From: Firmicutes bacterium ADurb.Bin248
Lineage (GTDB): Bacteria; Bacillota; Clostridia; Christensenellales; CAG-138
DNA length: 64,000 nt
Reading direction: 5' to 3'
Assembly: GCA_002069725.1 (NCBI GenBank)
Contig: MWBW01000008.1
Location: forward strand, 1 to 64,000
A program made the translations under genes and the position numbers. Position 1 is the stretch's first letter, and each line of letters opens with the position of its first letter. Of this stretch, positions 41,298 through 51,112 are shown piece by piece. The notes under the pieces are model-generated. The model did not search any database. It had not been told where the DNA came from and saw only the letters and a program-made list of their open reading frames with translations.

Positions 41298-42326
41298 TCA
41301 GCTCTTCTGGCCGAGGTCCTCGAGGGAAAGCTGCTGGGAGAAGCTCATCTCGAGCATTCTCTTGGGGGTATGGTCGAACAGGTTGCTCACGGGCTCGCGG
41401 TTGTGTATGGCCTTGACGGCCTCCGCGAACATGGGCGCGGCGGACACGATGCGGATCTTGTCCGAGCCCACGACGGCGGGGCAGTCGACGGTGTCGGTCG
41501 AAACCAGAAGTTCGATGGGGCTCTCCTCGATGCGCTTCACGCCCGCCTCCTGCAGCACGACGTGGGAGAGGAAGGCGTAGATTTTTCCCGCGCCCTTGTC
41601 CTTGAGGCCGTGCGCCACGTCGATGAGCGTGCCGCCGGAAATCGTGAAATCGTCCACCACGATGCAGTCCTTGCCCTTGACGTTGCCTATGATCTCGAGC
41701 ACCTTGGCGCTCTCGTTGTGATCGACGCGCATCTTGTCGCCTATGGCGACGGGGCAGCCCAACTCGTCCGCCATGGAGCGCGCGCGCTTGGCGCTGCCCG
41801 CGTCGGGCGAGACGACGACGGTGTTCTTGTTGACGATGCCGATGTGCCGCGCGTAGGCGGCGAGCAGGCCCTGCGCGTAAAGGTGATCGACGGGCTTTGA
41901 GAAAAAGCCCTGCACCTGCGCGGCGTGAAGATCCATGGTCAGCATGCGGTCCGCGCCCGCCGTTTCGATGGCGTCGGCGCACACGCGCGCGCGGATGGAC
42001 ACGCGGGGCTCGTCCTTTTTATCGCCCTTGGCATAGCTGAAATACGGCATGATGACGGAAACGGAGTTCGCGCTCGCGCGCTTGAACGCGTCGATATAGA
42101 AAAGCAGCTCCATGAACTCGTTGTTTGGATTGAGTCCTATGGTCTGCACGAGATAGACGTCCTTATCGCGAATGCATTCGTTGATGCGAACGAATGTGTT
42201 GCCCTTGCTGAAGGTGATGGTCGTGTTGTCGCCGATGGGGCTGCCCAGATAGTCGCACATGCGCCGCGCGAACTTTCTGCTCGCGTTGCCCGCAAATATC
42301 CTGATCTGGCCGTTCCCGCAGTTCAT
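41298..42326 (-). CDS. prs: Ribose-phosphate pyrophosphokinase
   Basis: A 342-residue PRPP synthetase, making phosphoribosyl pyrophosphate from ribose 5-phosphate and ATP for nucleotides, His and Trp. IRIFAGNASRKFARRMCDYLG, DVYLVQTIGLNPNNEFMELLFYIDAFKRA, MPYFSYAKGDKKDEPR, MLTMDLHAAQVQGFF, and the PRPP loop VVDDFTISGGTLIDVA are in order. The loop VDDFTISGG differs from the common VDDMIDTAG, and the protein is about 25 residues longer than the usual form, as in some Clostridia. ATG follows AAGGGGG. It has its own promoter. Confidence 0.94.
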   Translation of the reverse strand: MNCGNGQIRIFAGNASRKFARRMCDYLGSPIGDNTTITFSKGNTFVRINECIRDKDVYLVQTIGLNPNNEFMELLFYIDAFKRASANSVSVIMPYFSYAKGDKKDEPRVSIRARVCADAIETAGADRMLTMDLHAAQVQGFFSKPVDHLYAQGLLAAYARHIGIVNKNTVVVSPDAGSAKRARSMADELGCPVAIGDKMRVDHNESAKVLEIIGNVKGKDCIVVDDFTISGGTLIDVAHGLKDKGAGKIYAFLSHVVLQEAGVKRIEESPIELLVSTDTVDCPAVVGSDKIRIVSAAPMFAEAVKAIHNREPVSNLFDHTPKRMLEMSFSQQLSLEDLGQKS

Positions 42327-42357
42327 AGCCGGAATCCCCCTTATAATTCATGGCTTC

Positions 42358-42386
42358 ATTATAGCAAAGTTCGTCCGTCCGGGCAA
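42358..42386 (-). promoter_or_regulatory. Promoter of prs
   Basis: On the minus strand TTGCCC (42381-42386) and TATAAT (42358-42363) are 17 bp apart, and TG three bases before the -10 makes it an extended -10. Confidence 0.75.
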
Positions 42387-42504
42387 TGGCAGCGATTAGG
42401 AGCAAAAAGGGATTTGCGCGTTTGTGATAAGCCATAATTATACCTTATGCATGGAAGAAGCCCCGGCGTTTCATCGCGTCCGCTGCTTCGCTTTGCCCGC
42501 GGGC

Positions 42505-42536
42505 AAAAAAGACCCGGAATCCATGCGGAATCCGGG
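42505..42536 (-). terminator. Terminator of the peptidase-ABC operon
   Basis: On the minus strand CCCGGATTCC and GGATTCCGGG form a stem with one mismatch around GCAT (42513-42536), followed by TCTTTTTT. Confidence 0.8.
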
Positions 42537-42615
42537 CCGGACGCGTTGTCGGTTTTTGCCGAGCCTTGCAGGAAAAGCGTTTCTTGCGTCGAAGCATTAT
42601 AACCCTTTCATATGC

Positions 42616-44472
42616 CTACTCCTCCGCGGCGGAAAGCCCCATCTGGCTCACGACCATGTCGTAGTAGCGTCCTTTGGCGGCCATGAGGCTCGCGTGGTCG
42701 CCGCGCTCGACGATTTTTCCCTCGTGCAGCACCATGATCCTGTCCGCGTCGCGTATGGTCGAGAGGCGGTGCGCGATGAGAAAGCTCGTGCGGCTCGACA
42801 TCAGGCGCAGCAGCGAGAGCTGTATGTCCTTCTCCGTTTTGGTATCGACGGAGCTGGTCGCCTCGTCGAGTATCAGGATCGGGCTTTCGCACAGCGCCGC
42901 GCGCGCGATGGCAAGCAGCTGCCTCTGCCCCTGGCTGAGGTTGTCCGCGCTGCCGGAAACCATGGTCGCGTAGCCCTCGGGGAGCTTGCGTATGAAATCG
43001 TCCGCGCGCGCGAGCCGGGCGGCTTCGACCACCTGCGCGTCCGTCGCCTCGGGCTTGGAATAGCGTATGTTGTCCATGACGGTGCCGGAAAACAAGCATG
43101 TGTCCTGCAGCACCACGGAGAAGCACGCGCGCAGGCTCTCGCGGCGGATGCCGCGGATGTCCACGCCGTCGATGCGGATCACGCCCGAATCCGCGTCGTA
43201 GAAGCGCGTGACGAGGTTGACGATGGTGGTCTTGCCGCTGCCGGTTTCGCCCACGAGCGCGACGACCTCGCCGGGCCTGACGTCGAAGGAAACATCCTGC
43301 AGCACGGGGCGCTGCTTGTCGTAAGAGAAACAGACGTTCTCGAAGCTCACGCCGCCCTTGGGGGATGTGAGCGCCACGGCGTCCGGCGTGTCCGGCGTCT
43401 CCTCGGCGCGGTCGAGTATCTCGAACACGCGCTCCGCGCCCGCGAGCGCCTGCTGGATGGAGTTAAAGAGCGAGGCGATGTTGTTGAGCGGCTGCGCGAA
43501 CTGCTTGGAGTAGCTCAGAAAGCTCACCACCGTGCCGATGGCGAGGCCGTAGCTTACGCTCATTACGCCGCCCGCGATGGCCGTGAGCGTGAAGGTCAGG
43601 TTGTTGATGACGTTCATCAGCGGCATCATGAAGCCCGCCCAGGTCTGCGCGCGGTAGGAGCTGCGATAAAGGCTTTCGTTGATCTCGGAAAAGTTCCGTT
43701 TGGCTTCCTCCTGCCGGGAGAAGGCCTTGACCATCTTCATGCCCAGTATGTTTTCCTCGATGACGCCGTTGAGCGCGCCCAGGCTTTGCTGCTGCGCGAG
43801 GAAGTACGCGCGGCTCTTGGTGGCGATCAGGCGCGTGAGCGCGTATACGAGGGGTACGGCCACGAGCACCACGAGCGTGAGCCGCCAGTCGAGCACGATC
43901 ATCAGCGTAAGGGACCCAAAGAGCGTAAGCGCGCTCGCGATGAGCTGCGTCGTGCTCGAGGAGATGGTCGAGGAGATGCTGTCCACATCGTTGGCGAGGC
44001 GGCTCATCGTGTCCCCGTGGGAGGTCGTGTCGAAGAAGCCCAGCGGAAGGCGCTGCATTTTTTTGAAAAACTCGCCTCGGATGACGTGGATGAGCTTCTG
44101 GCTCACGCGCAGCATCAATACGTCGGAGAGCGTGGTGGTGACATAGCGCGTCGCGTGCAGCGCGGCGACGGCCAGGAGGATCAGGAGCAGCGTGCCTTCG
44201 TCGAAGGCGAAACCTCTGAGCGCGAAGGTGTTGAACGCTTTGCCGGTGAAGTACGGCACGGCCACCTGCACGCCGGAGGCCGTCGCCGTGAGCAGCATGG
44301 CGGCGAACACGGTCCTGCCCCAGCGAAGGAAAATCCTCAGGATGCGGCGGAACGTGCCCTTCGCGTTCTCGATGGTGCTATTCTCGTTCTCGACTCCGGC
44401 AAGGGCGTTCAGAGCCAGTCGATCACCGATCGAGGGCACCTTTATTTCGGTTCGAATCGCGTTATCCGCCAT
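42616..44472 (-). CDS. ABC half-exporter, canonical ATP site subunit
   Basis: A 618-residue half-transporter: a polar 40-residue N-terminus, six membrane helices, ATPase with Walker A GETGSGKTT, signature NLSQGQRQ, Walker B ILILDEATSSVD with Glu, and H-loop LIAHRLST. It overlaps the upstream half-transporter gene by 11 bp and is the last gene of the long minus-strand operon. With its partner it should form a heterodimer with one hydrolysing site. Substrate unknown; the upstream peptidases suggest a peptide or a peptidoglycan fragment. Confidence 0.9.
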   Translation of the reverse strand: MADNAIRTEIKVPSIGDRLALNALAGVENENSTIENAKGTFRRILRIFLRWGRTVFAAMLLTATASGVQVAVPYFTGKAFNTFALRGFAFDEGTLLLILLAVAALHATRYVTTTLSDVLMLRVSQKLIHVIRGEFFKKMQRLPLGFFDTTSHGDTMSRLANDVDSISSTISSSTTQLIASALTLFGSLTLMIVLDWRLTLVVLVAVPLVYALTRLIATKSRAYFLAQQQSLGALNGVIEENILGMKMVKAFSRQEEAKRNFSEINESLYRSSYRAQTWAGFMMPLMNVINNLTFTLTAIAGGVMSVSYGLAIGTVVSFLSYSKQFAQPLNNIASLFNSIQQALAGAERVFEILDRAEETPDTPDAVALTSPKGGVSFENVCFSYDKQRPVLQDVSFDVRPGEVVALVGETGSGKTTIVNLVTRFYDADSGVIRIDGVDIRGIRRESLRACFSVVLQDTCLFSGTVMDNIRYSKPEATDAQVVEAARLARADDFIRKLPEGYATMVSGSADNLSQGQRQLLAIARAALCESPILILDEATSSVDTKTEKDIQLSLLRLMSSRTSFLIAHRLSTIRDADRIMVLHEGKIVERGDHASLMAAKGRYYDMVVSQMGLSAAEE

Positions 44473-46204
44473 AGCCCGCCTCCAGAGCCGCCGAGCTTTC
44501 GATCTGCGAGCGGTAGATTTCCCGGTACATTTCGCAGCTTTGCATAAGCTCCGCGTGCGTGCCTATGCCGGCCGCGCGCCCCGCGTCGAGCACGAGTATG
44601 CGGTCCGCGAACATGGCCGTGGAGCAGCGCTGCGTGATGAGGATCAGCGTGCCCTTTCGATTTTCGACGAGGCCGCGGCGCACCCTGGCCTCCGTGACGG
44701 AGTCGAGCGCGCTGGTCGCGTCGTCGAGTATGAGCACGGGCGCATGTTTGACGAGCGCGCGCGCGATGGCCACGCGCTGCTTCTGCCCGCCCGATATGTT
44801 CACGCCGCCGCTGCCGAGCATGCTTTCGACGCCCTCGGGCATGTCCTCAACAAAGCCCGCCTGCGCGATGGCGAGCGCGCGGCCGAGCGTTTCGGCGGAG
44901 GCGTTTTTGTCGCCCCAGAGCAGGTTGCTTTTGACCGAGCCCGAAAAGAGCATGGGCTTTTGCGGCACGAGCGCGACGCTCGCGCGCACGAGCGCGGGAG
45001 CGATCTCGCGTATGTCGCGGCCGCCGATGCGAACGCTGCCCGAATCCGCGTCGTAAAAGCGCAGCAGCAGCCAGGCGATGGTTGACTTGCCGCTGCCCGT
45101 GGGGCCTATGATGGCGAGGGTCCCGCCCTCGCCGATTTGGAAGGAGAGCTCCTTGAGCACGGGGTCGCCCGCACTTCCCGGATACGAGAACGTCACGCGC
45201 GAGAACTCCACGGAGCCTGGGAGCCGTCCCGCGGGAACCTTCGCGCCGTCCGCGACGAAATCCTCATCGCCCGCGAACACCTCCCTGACGCGCGCGTTGC
45301 TCGCCTTGGTGCGCACGAACACGTTGAATATGTTCGTGATCATCAAAAGCGAGGTCAGTATCTGCGCCATATAGATGGTGAACGCCGAAACGTCGCCGGG
45401 TTCGGTGAAGCCCGCGGCCGTCTGTTTCGCGCCGAGCCAGATCGCCAGCGCCGTGCCCAGGCCCACCGCGAGCGTCATGATGGGCGAGATGAACGTGATG
45501 ACGATCTGCGCCGCGACGCCCCTTTTCATGAGCTCGTCGTTGGCCTTGCCGAAGCGCTTCTCCTCGGAGTCGTAGGTGCCGAAGGCCTTGACGAGCCGCA
45601 CGCCTATGAGGTATTCCTGCACGACGGAGTTGAGCCTGTCCATCGCCTGCTGCAGCTTGGCGTAGCGCGGGTAGGAGAGGCGCATGCTTACGATTATGCC
45701 CAGCGCCACGATCGCGACCACGGCGTACATGATAAAGGAGAGGCCGGGGTTCAAAAGCGTCGCGAGCACGATGGAGCCCACGCAGGTGACGGGCGCTTTG
45801 AAGAAGATGCGCATGGTGCCGTTGACGAACTGCGTGACCTGCTGCACGTCGTTGGTGAGCCGCGTGATCAAAGAGCCGCTTTGGATCTCGTCCGCCGCGT
45901 GCTCGGAGAAGCGCATGATCTTCGAGAACAGGTCGAAGCGCAGATCCGCGCCCAATCTCTGGGATACGCGGCTTGCGAGCATGTTGCGGGATACGGCGAA
46001 GAGCGCGCCCAAAAAGGTAACCAGAAGCATCCAGCGCCCGTAGAACAGCACGTTTGCCGCGTTCGCGCGCTCGATGCCCTCGTTGATGATCTTGGCCATG
46101 ATCGTGGGGCCCAGCAGGTCGCACGTCGCCTCCATGGCGACGCAGAACACACCCGTGAAGAACGGCGTTTTATACCGTCCGAAGTATTTTTTATAAATGT
46201 TCAT
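44462..46204 (-). CDS. ABC half-exporter, degenerate ATP site subunit
   Basis: A 580-residue half-transporter with six membrane helices and an ATPase. Walker A is GPTGSGKST and the signature NISGGQKQ. Walker B ends VLILDDATSALD, with Asp instead of the catalytic Glu, and the H-loop is ITQRCST, with Gln instead of His. The same two substitutions occur in the degenerate subunit of the marR-linked pair, typical of TM287/288-type heterodimers. It starts seven bases after the M24 peptidase gene ends. Confidence 0.9.
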   Translation of the reverse strand: MNIYKKYFGRYKTPFFTGVFCVAMEATCDLLGPTIMAKIINEGIERANAANVLFYGRWMLLVTFLGALFAVSRNMLASRVSQRLGADLRFDLFSKIMRFSEHAADEIQSGSLITRLTNDVQQVTQFVNGTMRIFFKAPVTCVGSIVLATLLNPGLSFIMYAVVAIVALGIIVSMRLSYPRYAKLQQAMDRLNSVVQEYLIGVRLVKAFGTYDSEEKRFGKANDELMKRGVAAQIVITFISPIMTLAVGLGTALAIWLGAKQTAAGFTEPGDVSAFTIYMAQILTSLLMITNIFNVFVRTKASNARVREVFAGDEDFVADGAKVPAGRLPGSVEFSRVTFSYPGSAGDPVLKELSFQIGEGGTLAIIGPTGSGKSTIAWLLLRFYDADSGSVRIGGRDIREIAPALVRASVALVPQKPMLFSGSVKSNLLWGDKNASAETLGRALAIAQAGFVEDMPEGVESMLGSGGVNISGGQKQRVAIARALVKHAPVLILDDATSALDSVTEARVRRGLVENRKGTLILITQRCSTAMFADRILVLDAGRAAGIGTHAELMQSCEMYREIYRSQIESSAALEAGYGG

Positions 46205-46210
46205 TTCGCC

Positions 46211-48001
46211 TCATACGGAACGCGTGTACTTGCGCAGCCATTCGCGCTCCTCCCTGTCCATCAGCGGCGCGAGCTTTTCGAAAACGAAGGCGTGGTAGGA
46301 GTTGAGCTGCTTTTTTTCCGCCTCGTTCAAAAGCGCCGGGTCGATGCAGTCGAGGTCTATGGGCGCGCAGGTCAGCGTTTCGAAGCGCATGAACTGGCCG
46401 TATTCGTTCCTGACGTCCTTGCGGCAGACGATCAGGTTCTCCGTGCGGATGCCGTAGGCGCCCTCGAAGTACAGTCCGGGTTCGTCCGATGTGACCATGC
46501 CCTCCTCGAGCACGCAGGAGGAGAGCTTTTCGCCCTCGAGCCTCCAGCGGATGCTGTTGGGCCCTTCGTGCACGCCCAGCAGATAGCCTACGCCGTGGCC
46601 CGTGCCGTGCTTATAGTCGAGCGCCGCCTCCCACAGCGGCGCGCGGCAGAGCGCGTCGAGGTTCGCGCCGCGGCAGCCGTAGAGGAAGCGGGCGTTGGAG
46701 AGCGCGAGCATGCCGCGAAGCACGAGCGCGAAGTTCCTTTTTTGCTCGGCGCTCAGTTCGCCCATGGCGAAGGTGCGCGTCACGTCCGTGGTGCCCTCGT
46801 AGTACTGCCCGCCCGAGTCGACGAGCAGGAAGCCAGCGGGTTCGATGGGGACATCCGTTTCCGGCGTCGCCGAGTAGTGCGGCAGCGCGGCGTGCGGCCC
46901 GTAGGCGCAGATGGTCGGGAAGCTCAGGCCGAGGTTTCCGGGCAGCGCGCGGCGGGCTTCGTCGAGCTTTTCGGCCGCGGAGATCTCGCTCATTTCGATT
47001 TTGCCGACGTTCTCCTTGACCCACTTGATAAAGCGCGTGAGCGCGAGGCCGTCCCTGACGTGGGCGCGGCGAAGGTTCTCCACCTCGGTTTCGTTCTTGA
47101 CGGCCTTCCCGAGCAGCGTGGGGTTCTCGGCGTCGACGAGTATCGCCTCGCGCGCGAGCACATCGTAGAGCGCGAAGTTCACGCGCTCGCTCCAGAGCAG
47201 CACGGTCGAGCCCTCGCCGTAGCGCGCGGCAAATTCGTAGATCGAATCGTAGGGCAGCGCCTTTACGTTGAGGGAATCGAGATAATCCCGCGCGTCCCCG
47301 TCGAGCTTCTCATCGTCGATGAAGAGGAAAGCCTCCCCGTGTTCGACGACGAGGTACGCGAGCGCGACGGGGCAGCAGGGGATGTCGTTTCCGCGTATGT
47401 TCAAAAGCCACGCGATGTCGTCGAGGGATGCGAGCACATGCGCGTCGGCGTCCTTCTCCTGCATGACGCGGCGCACATGGGCGAGCTTTTCGGCCGCGCT
47501 TTTACCGGCGTACTCCTCGCCGAGCTTCCAGACCCTGCCCTTGGGGAGCGCGGGGCGTTCCGCCCAGATCTCGCCGACGAGGTCGTGCGCGGGCTCGAGC
47601 CGTATGCGCTTGGCCGCGAGCAGGCGGCCGGTCTTGAGTGCCCACTGCGCGCCGACCGTGCGCCCGTCGAAGCCGAGCGCGGCGTTCTCGGGGAGGGTGT
47701 CCGCGAGATACTGCGGTATCGTCGGCACGCCCTCCTCGCCGATCTTCATGATTTTAACCGAACTCCCCGCCGTCTGGAACTCGCTTTGCAGGAAATAGCG
47801 CGAGTCCACCCAAAGGCGCGCTTCGTCCGGCGTGACGACGAGCGTCCCCGCCGAGCCCGTGAAGCCCGTCATGTAGGCGCGCGCGCGGAAATGCTCGCAC
47901 ACGTACTCGCTCAAATGATAGTCGTCCGTGGGAACGTAGTAGGCCGCGAGGCCCCGCTCCTCCATCAGCGCGCGAAGGCGGCCGAGCCTCTCGTCAATCA
48001 T
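46211..48001 (-). CDS. Aminopeptidase P family (M24) Xaa-Pro aminopeptidase
   Basis: A 596-residue long-form M24 peptidase (three-domain, as in cytosolic aminopeptidase P). The two N-terminal creatinase-like domains include YYVPTDDYHLSEY and MTGFTGSAGTLVV. The pita-bread catalytic domain has the metal ligands in VDSGGQYYEGTTDVTRT, HGTGHGVGYLLGVHEGP and TSDEPGLYFEGAYGIRTENL, plus the last Glu in MRFETLT. It removes the first residue before proline. It overlaps the neighbouring M42 gene by four bases. Confidence 0.93.
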   Translation of the reverse strand: MIDERLGRLRALMEERGLAAYYVPTDDYHLSEYVCEHFRARAYMTGFTGSAGTLVVTPDEARLWVDSRYFLQSEFQTAGSSVKIMKIGEEGVPTIPQYLADTLPENAALGFDGRTVGAQWALKTGRLLAAKRIRLEPAHDLVGEIWAERPALPKGRVWKLGEEYAGKSAAEKLAHVRRVMQEKDADAHVLASLDDIAWLLNIRGNDIPCCPVALAYLVVEHGEAFLFIDDEKLDGDARDYLDSLNVKALPYDSIYEFAARYGEGSTVLLWSERVNFALYDVLAREAILVDAENPTLLGKAVKNETEVENLRRAHVRDGLALTRFIKWVKENVGKIEMSEISAAEKLDEARRALPGNLGLSFPTICAYGPHAALPHYSATPETDVPIEPAGFLLVDSGGQYYEGTTDVTRTFAMGELSAEQKRNFALVLRGMLALSNARFLYGCRGANLDALCRAPLWEAALDYKHGTGHGVGYLLGVHEGPNSIRWRLEGEKLSSCVLEEGMVTSDEPGLYFEGAYGIRTENLIVCRKDVRNEYGQFMRFETLTCAPIDLDCIDPALLNEAEKKQLNSYHAFVFEKLAPLMDREEREWLRKYTRSV

Positions 48002-48999
48002 GCGATCGGCAGCTCCTTCCTTTCGAGGCAGGCGCAGAGGAGCTTCACGGCGTTCTCATAATCGCGCATGTCGCAGGTTTCGACCGGGGAATGGATGTAG
48101 CGCGTGCCTATGGAGATGCAGCCCGCGGGCACGCCGCCGCGCGTCCTCTGCACGGCGCCCGTGTCTGTGCCGCCGCCGCGCAGCACCTCGCGCTGGAAGG
48201 GGATGCCCGCCTCAGCCGCCGCGTTCTCCATGAAGCGCCTCACCGCCGGGGGCACGATGACGGAGGAATCCATGACCTTGACCGTCGGCCCTTTCCCGAG
48301 CTCCACCGCCATGGGCAGCGCTTCGGGCACGTCTCCCGTGCCGGTCACGTCGAGGCTGATGCCGAGGTCCGGCTCTATGGCATAGGCCGCTGTGCCCGCG
48401 CCGCGAAGGCCGACTTCTTCCTGAACGGTAAAGACGTAATAGACGTCGTGCTCGCTCCTGGCCTTTTGGATCGCCTCGACCAGCGCCGCGCAGCAGATGC
48501 GGTCGTCGAGCGTCGAGCAGGAAAGGCGGTTGCCCATCAGAGCGAATCGGCCCGCGAACACGCACATGTCGCCGACGTTGACGAGTTGCTCCGCCTCCTC
48601 GCGGCTCTCGGCGCCGATGTCGACGAAGAGGTTGTTCATCTTGACCTCGCCCACGCCCTTCTCGTTTCGCTCGAAGTAGACCGCGCCGCGCGTTCCGTTC
48701 TCGAACACCACCTGATGCCCGGCCGAGAGAGGCGCGTTCACGCCGCCCACGTTCGCGACGCGAAGGAAGCCCTTCTCGTCGATGGCGACGACGACGAGGC
48801 CGATCTGGTCCATGTGGGCGCTGAGCATGATCTTTTTGCCGGAGACGCCGCGCTTGAGGGCGATGAGGTTGCCGAGCTTGTCGTTGTACACCTCGTCCGC
48901 GTACGGCGCGACGAGATCGCGAAGCACGGAGCTGATCCTGTCCTCGTGGCCCGTGGGGCCGTAGGTCGTGAGTATCGTTTCAAGGGTTTTCGTATCCAT
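47998..48999 (-). CDS. M42 family aminopeptidase (TET-like), copy 3
   Basis: A 333-residue M42 glutamyl/general aminopeptidase. Metal ligands sit in SAHMDQIG, TLDDRICC, VQEEVGLRGA with the catalytic Glu-Glu pair, SLDVTG and the C-terminal RYIHSPVE. Enzymes of this family form 12-subunit tetrahedral cages that trim oligopeptides. ATG follows GAGGTG, which overlaps the end of the previous M42 gene. It is the third of three tandem paralogues. Confidence 0.92.
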   Translation of the reverse strand: MDTKTLETILTTYGPTGHEDRISSVLRDLVAPYADEVYNDKLGNLIALKRGVSGKKIMLSAHMDQIGLVVVAIDEKGFLRVANVGGVNAPLSAGHQVVFENGTRGAVYFERNEKGVGEVKMNNLFVDIGAESREEAEQLVNVGDMCVFAGRFALMGNRLSCSTLDDRICCAALVEAIQKARSEHDVYYVFTVQEEVGLRGAGTAAYAIEPDLGISLDVTGTGDVPEALPMAVELGKGPTVKVMDSSVIVPPAVRRFMENAAAEAGIPFQREVLRGGGTDTGAVQRTRGGVPAGCISIGTRYIHSPVETCDMRDYENAVKLLCACLERKELPIA

Positions 49000-49001
49000 A
49001 A

Positions 49002-50021
49002 TCAAAGCACCTCGTCGAATTTTTTGGTCTGAAGGAAAGCGTGCGCGAGCAGATAGGCGTTTTGAATATCCGAAACGGAGGCGAGGCTCGCGGGGGAATG
49101 GATGTACCGGCAGCCGACGCTGATGCCGCCCACGACGCAGCCGTCGAGCGCCTTGTTGATCGCGCCGCCGTCCGTGCCGCCGCGGCTGCCCTGGCGGAAC
49201 TGGTAGGGGATGCCCGCCTCTTTGGCGGTCTGCTGCAGCGCCTTGAACATCCTGGGCCGCGCGACGGTGCCGCCGTCCATGAAGGTGACGGCGGGGCCGT
49301 GCCCCATGCGCGTCACATACTCGTGCTCCTTGGCCTTGGGCATGTCGTTCGCGGTGGTGCCCTCGAGCACGAGCGCCACGTCGGGCGCGGCCGTCCACAC
49401 CGCCGCCTTCGCGCCGCGAAGGCCGAGCTCCTCCTGCACGGTGAACACGGCCCACAGGTCGCACTCGTAGTCGTTCTTGAGGAGTTCGAGAAGGATGGCG
49501 CAGCCCACGCGGTCGTCGAGCGCCTTGGCCTTGACGATATCCTCGCCGAGCCGTTCGAACTTCGTCGTGAAGCAGATGCGATCGCCGGGTTTCACGTATT
49601 TGAGCGCGTCCGCGCGGTCCTTCGCGCCGATGTCGACGTAAAGCTCGTCGTGCGCAAGGGCCCGCTTGAACTCCTCGCGGTTCTGCAGGTGGATGGCCTT
49701 GGCGCCGATGACGCCGGGCACGTCGTCCCGGCCGACGGCGACGCGCTTGGAGATCACCACGCGCGGGTCGAGGCCGGCCGCTTCGTAGGCGAGCAGGCCG
49801 TTTTCGAGCACGCCGCGCACGATCATGCCGACCTCGTCCATATGGGCGCAGACCATCACGCGGCGGCCTTTGCCCGCTTTATGGACGATGAGGTTGCCCA
49901 TGGCGTCGGTCTTGTGGGCGAGCCCCATATCGTCGAGCGCGCCCTTGAGGTATTTGCGCACGCGCCCTTCGTCGCCGGAGACGCCGTAGATGTTGGTGAG
50001 TTGCTCTAATCGTCCAAGCAT
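49002..50021 (-). CDS. M42 family aminopeptidase (TET-like), copy 2
   Basis: A 339-residue M42 peptidase. Motifs are CAHMDEVGM, ALDDRVGCA, VQEELGLRGAK, then VLEGTTAND (Glu at the ligand position held by Asp in copy 3) and RYIHSPAS. The ATG at 50021 has GGGAGG seven bases before, inside the end of the previous gene; overlap is 16 bp. The divergence between the three copies is large, suggesting different peptide specificities or mixed complexes. Confidence 0.92.
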   Translation of the reverse strand: MLGRLEQLTNIYGVSGDEGRVRKYLKGALDDMGLAHKTDAMGNLIVHKAGKGRRVMVCAHMDEVGMIVRGVLENGLLAYEAAGLDPRVVISKRVAVGRDDVPGVIGAKAIHLQNREEFKRALAHDELYVDIGAKDRADALKYVKPGDRICFTTKFERLGEDIVKAKALDDRVGCAILLELLKNDYECDLWAVFTVQEELGLRGAKAAVWTAAPDVALVLEGTTANDMPKAKEHEYVTRMGHGPAVTFMDGGTVARPRMFKALQQTAKEAGIPYQFRQGSRGGTDGGAINKALDGCVVGGISVGCRYIHSPASLASVSDIQNAYLLAHAFLQTKKFDEVL

Positions 50022-51052
50022 AGTTTTTCCTCCCAATCCGCGCCGAGATTCGCGGCGACGCCCGCGATGACCTTCGCGCAGTTTCTGAGCGTATCGAGGG
50101 AAATGACCTCCACGCTCGTGTGCATATAACGAAGCGGCAGCGAGATGAGCCCGCACGGTATGCCGCCCAGGAGCGGCTGCAGGCTCCACGCGTCGGTGCC
50201 CGTCGCGCCGATGGCGACGTCCGTCTCCCACGGGATGTTCTGCTCCTCCGCCGAGGCCTTGATCATATCGAACACCTTCGGGTGGATGTTCGCGCCCGTG
50301 GTGACGGAAACGCGGTCCATCTCAACCGTGTCGAACGGCTTGGTGCCGGGCGTGGGCGCGTGGCACACGTCTATGGCGACGGCGAGGTCGGGCTTCACGT
50401 TGTAGCCTCCGGCGCTCGCGCCCAAGCCGCCGCTCTCCTCCTGCACGGAGCCGCAGAACACCACGCGGCAGTTGAGCCTGCGGGATTTCAGTATGTCCAT
50501 CGCCTCGAGCATCACGGCGACGCAGGCGCGGTCGTCGAATGTCTTTCCCGCGACGATGCTGTTCTTGAGCTTCATCGGCGGCTCGAGGCGGAAGGTCACG
50601 TTGTCCCCCACGCCGACGAGCGCGTTGACCTCATCCGCGGAAAGCCCCGTGTCGCACACGAGATCGTCCGCCGTGTAAGCCTTTTTCTCATCCCCGGAAT
50701 CCTGCAGGTGCGGGGGTTTCGCGCCGATGACGGCCCGTATCTCCCGCTTGCCGTGCACGGTCACCTCGCTGCCGGGGAGTACGCGCGGATCCACGCCCGC
50801 GACCGAGCGCACGCGCAGCATGCCGTTGTCCTCGATGCAGGTGACCATCATGCCCACCTCGTCCATGTGCGCCATGACGAGCAGCGTGGGTCCGGTCTCG
50901 CCGATCCGGGCGTAGGTGTTGCCCACCGCGTCGACGGATATGTCGTCCGTGTAGGCCCTGAAATATCCCCGGACCACCTCGGACACGCGGGCTTCGTTGC
51001 CCGTGACGCCCGGCGCCGTGGTCATGGCGGACAGCGCCTCGAATACATCCAT
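50006..51052 (-). CDS. M42 family aminopeptidase (TET-like), copy 1
   Basis: A 348-residue M42 peptidase. Motifs are MAHMDEVGMMV, TFDDRACVAV, VQEESGGLGAS, AIDVCHAP and RYMHTSVE. The ESGG after the catalytic pair and the CHAP ligand segment differ from the other two copies. ATG follows GGAGAGAGA. It begins 60 bp after the dipeptidase gene, in the same direction, so the operon probably continues. Confidence 0.92.
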   Translation of the reverse strand: MDVFEALSAMTTAPGVTGNEARVSEVVRGYFRAYTDDISVDAVGNTYARIGETGPTLLVMAHMDEVGMMVTCIEDNGMLRVRSVAGVDPRVLPGSEVTVHGKREIRAVIGAKPPHLQDSGDEKKAYTADDLVCDTGLSADEVNALVGVGDNVTFRLEPPMKLKNSIVAGKTFDDRACVAVMLEAMDILKSRRLNCRVVFCGSVQEESGGLGASAGGYNVKPDLAVAIDVCHAPTPGTKPFDTVEMDRVSVTTGANIHPKVFDMIKASAEEQNIPWETDVAIGATGTDAWSLQPLLGGIPCGLISLPLRYMHTSVEVISLDTLRNCAKVIAGVAANLGADWEEKLCLDD

Positions 51053-51112
51053 AACGTTCTCTCTCCTTTTTGTTGCGCGTTCTGTCTATCTATATAAAAA
51101 CCGAATGTCCGT

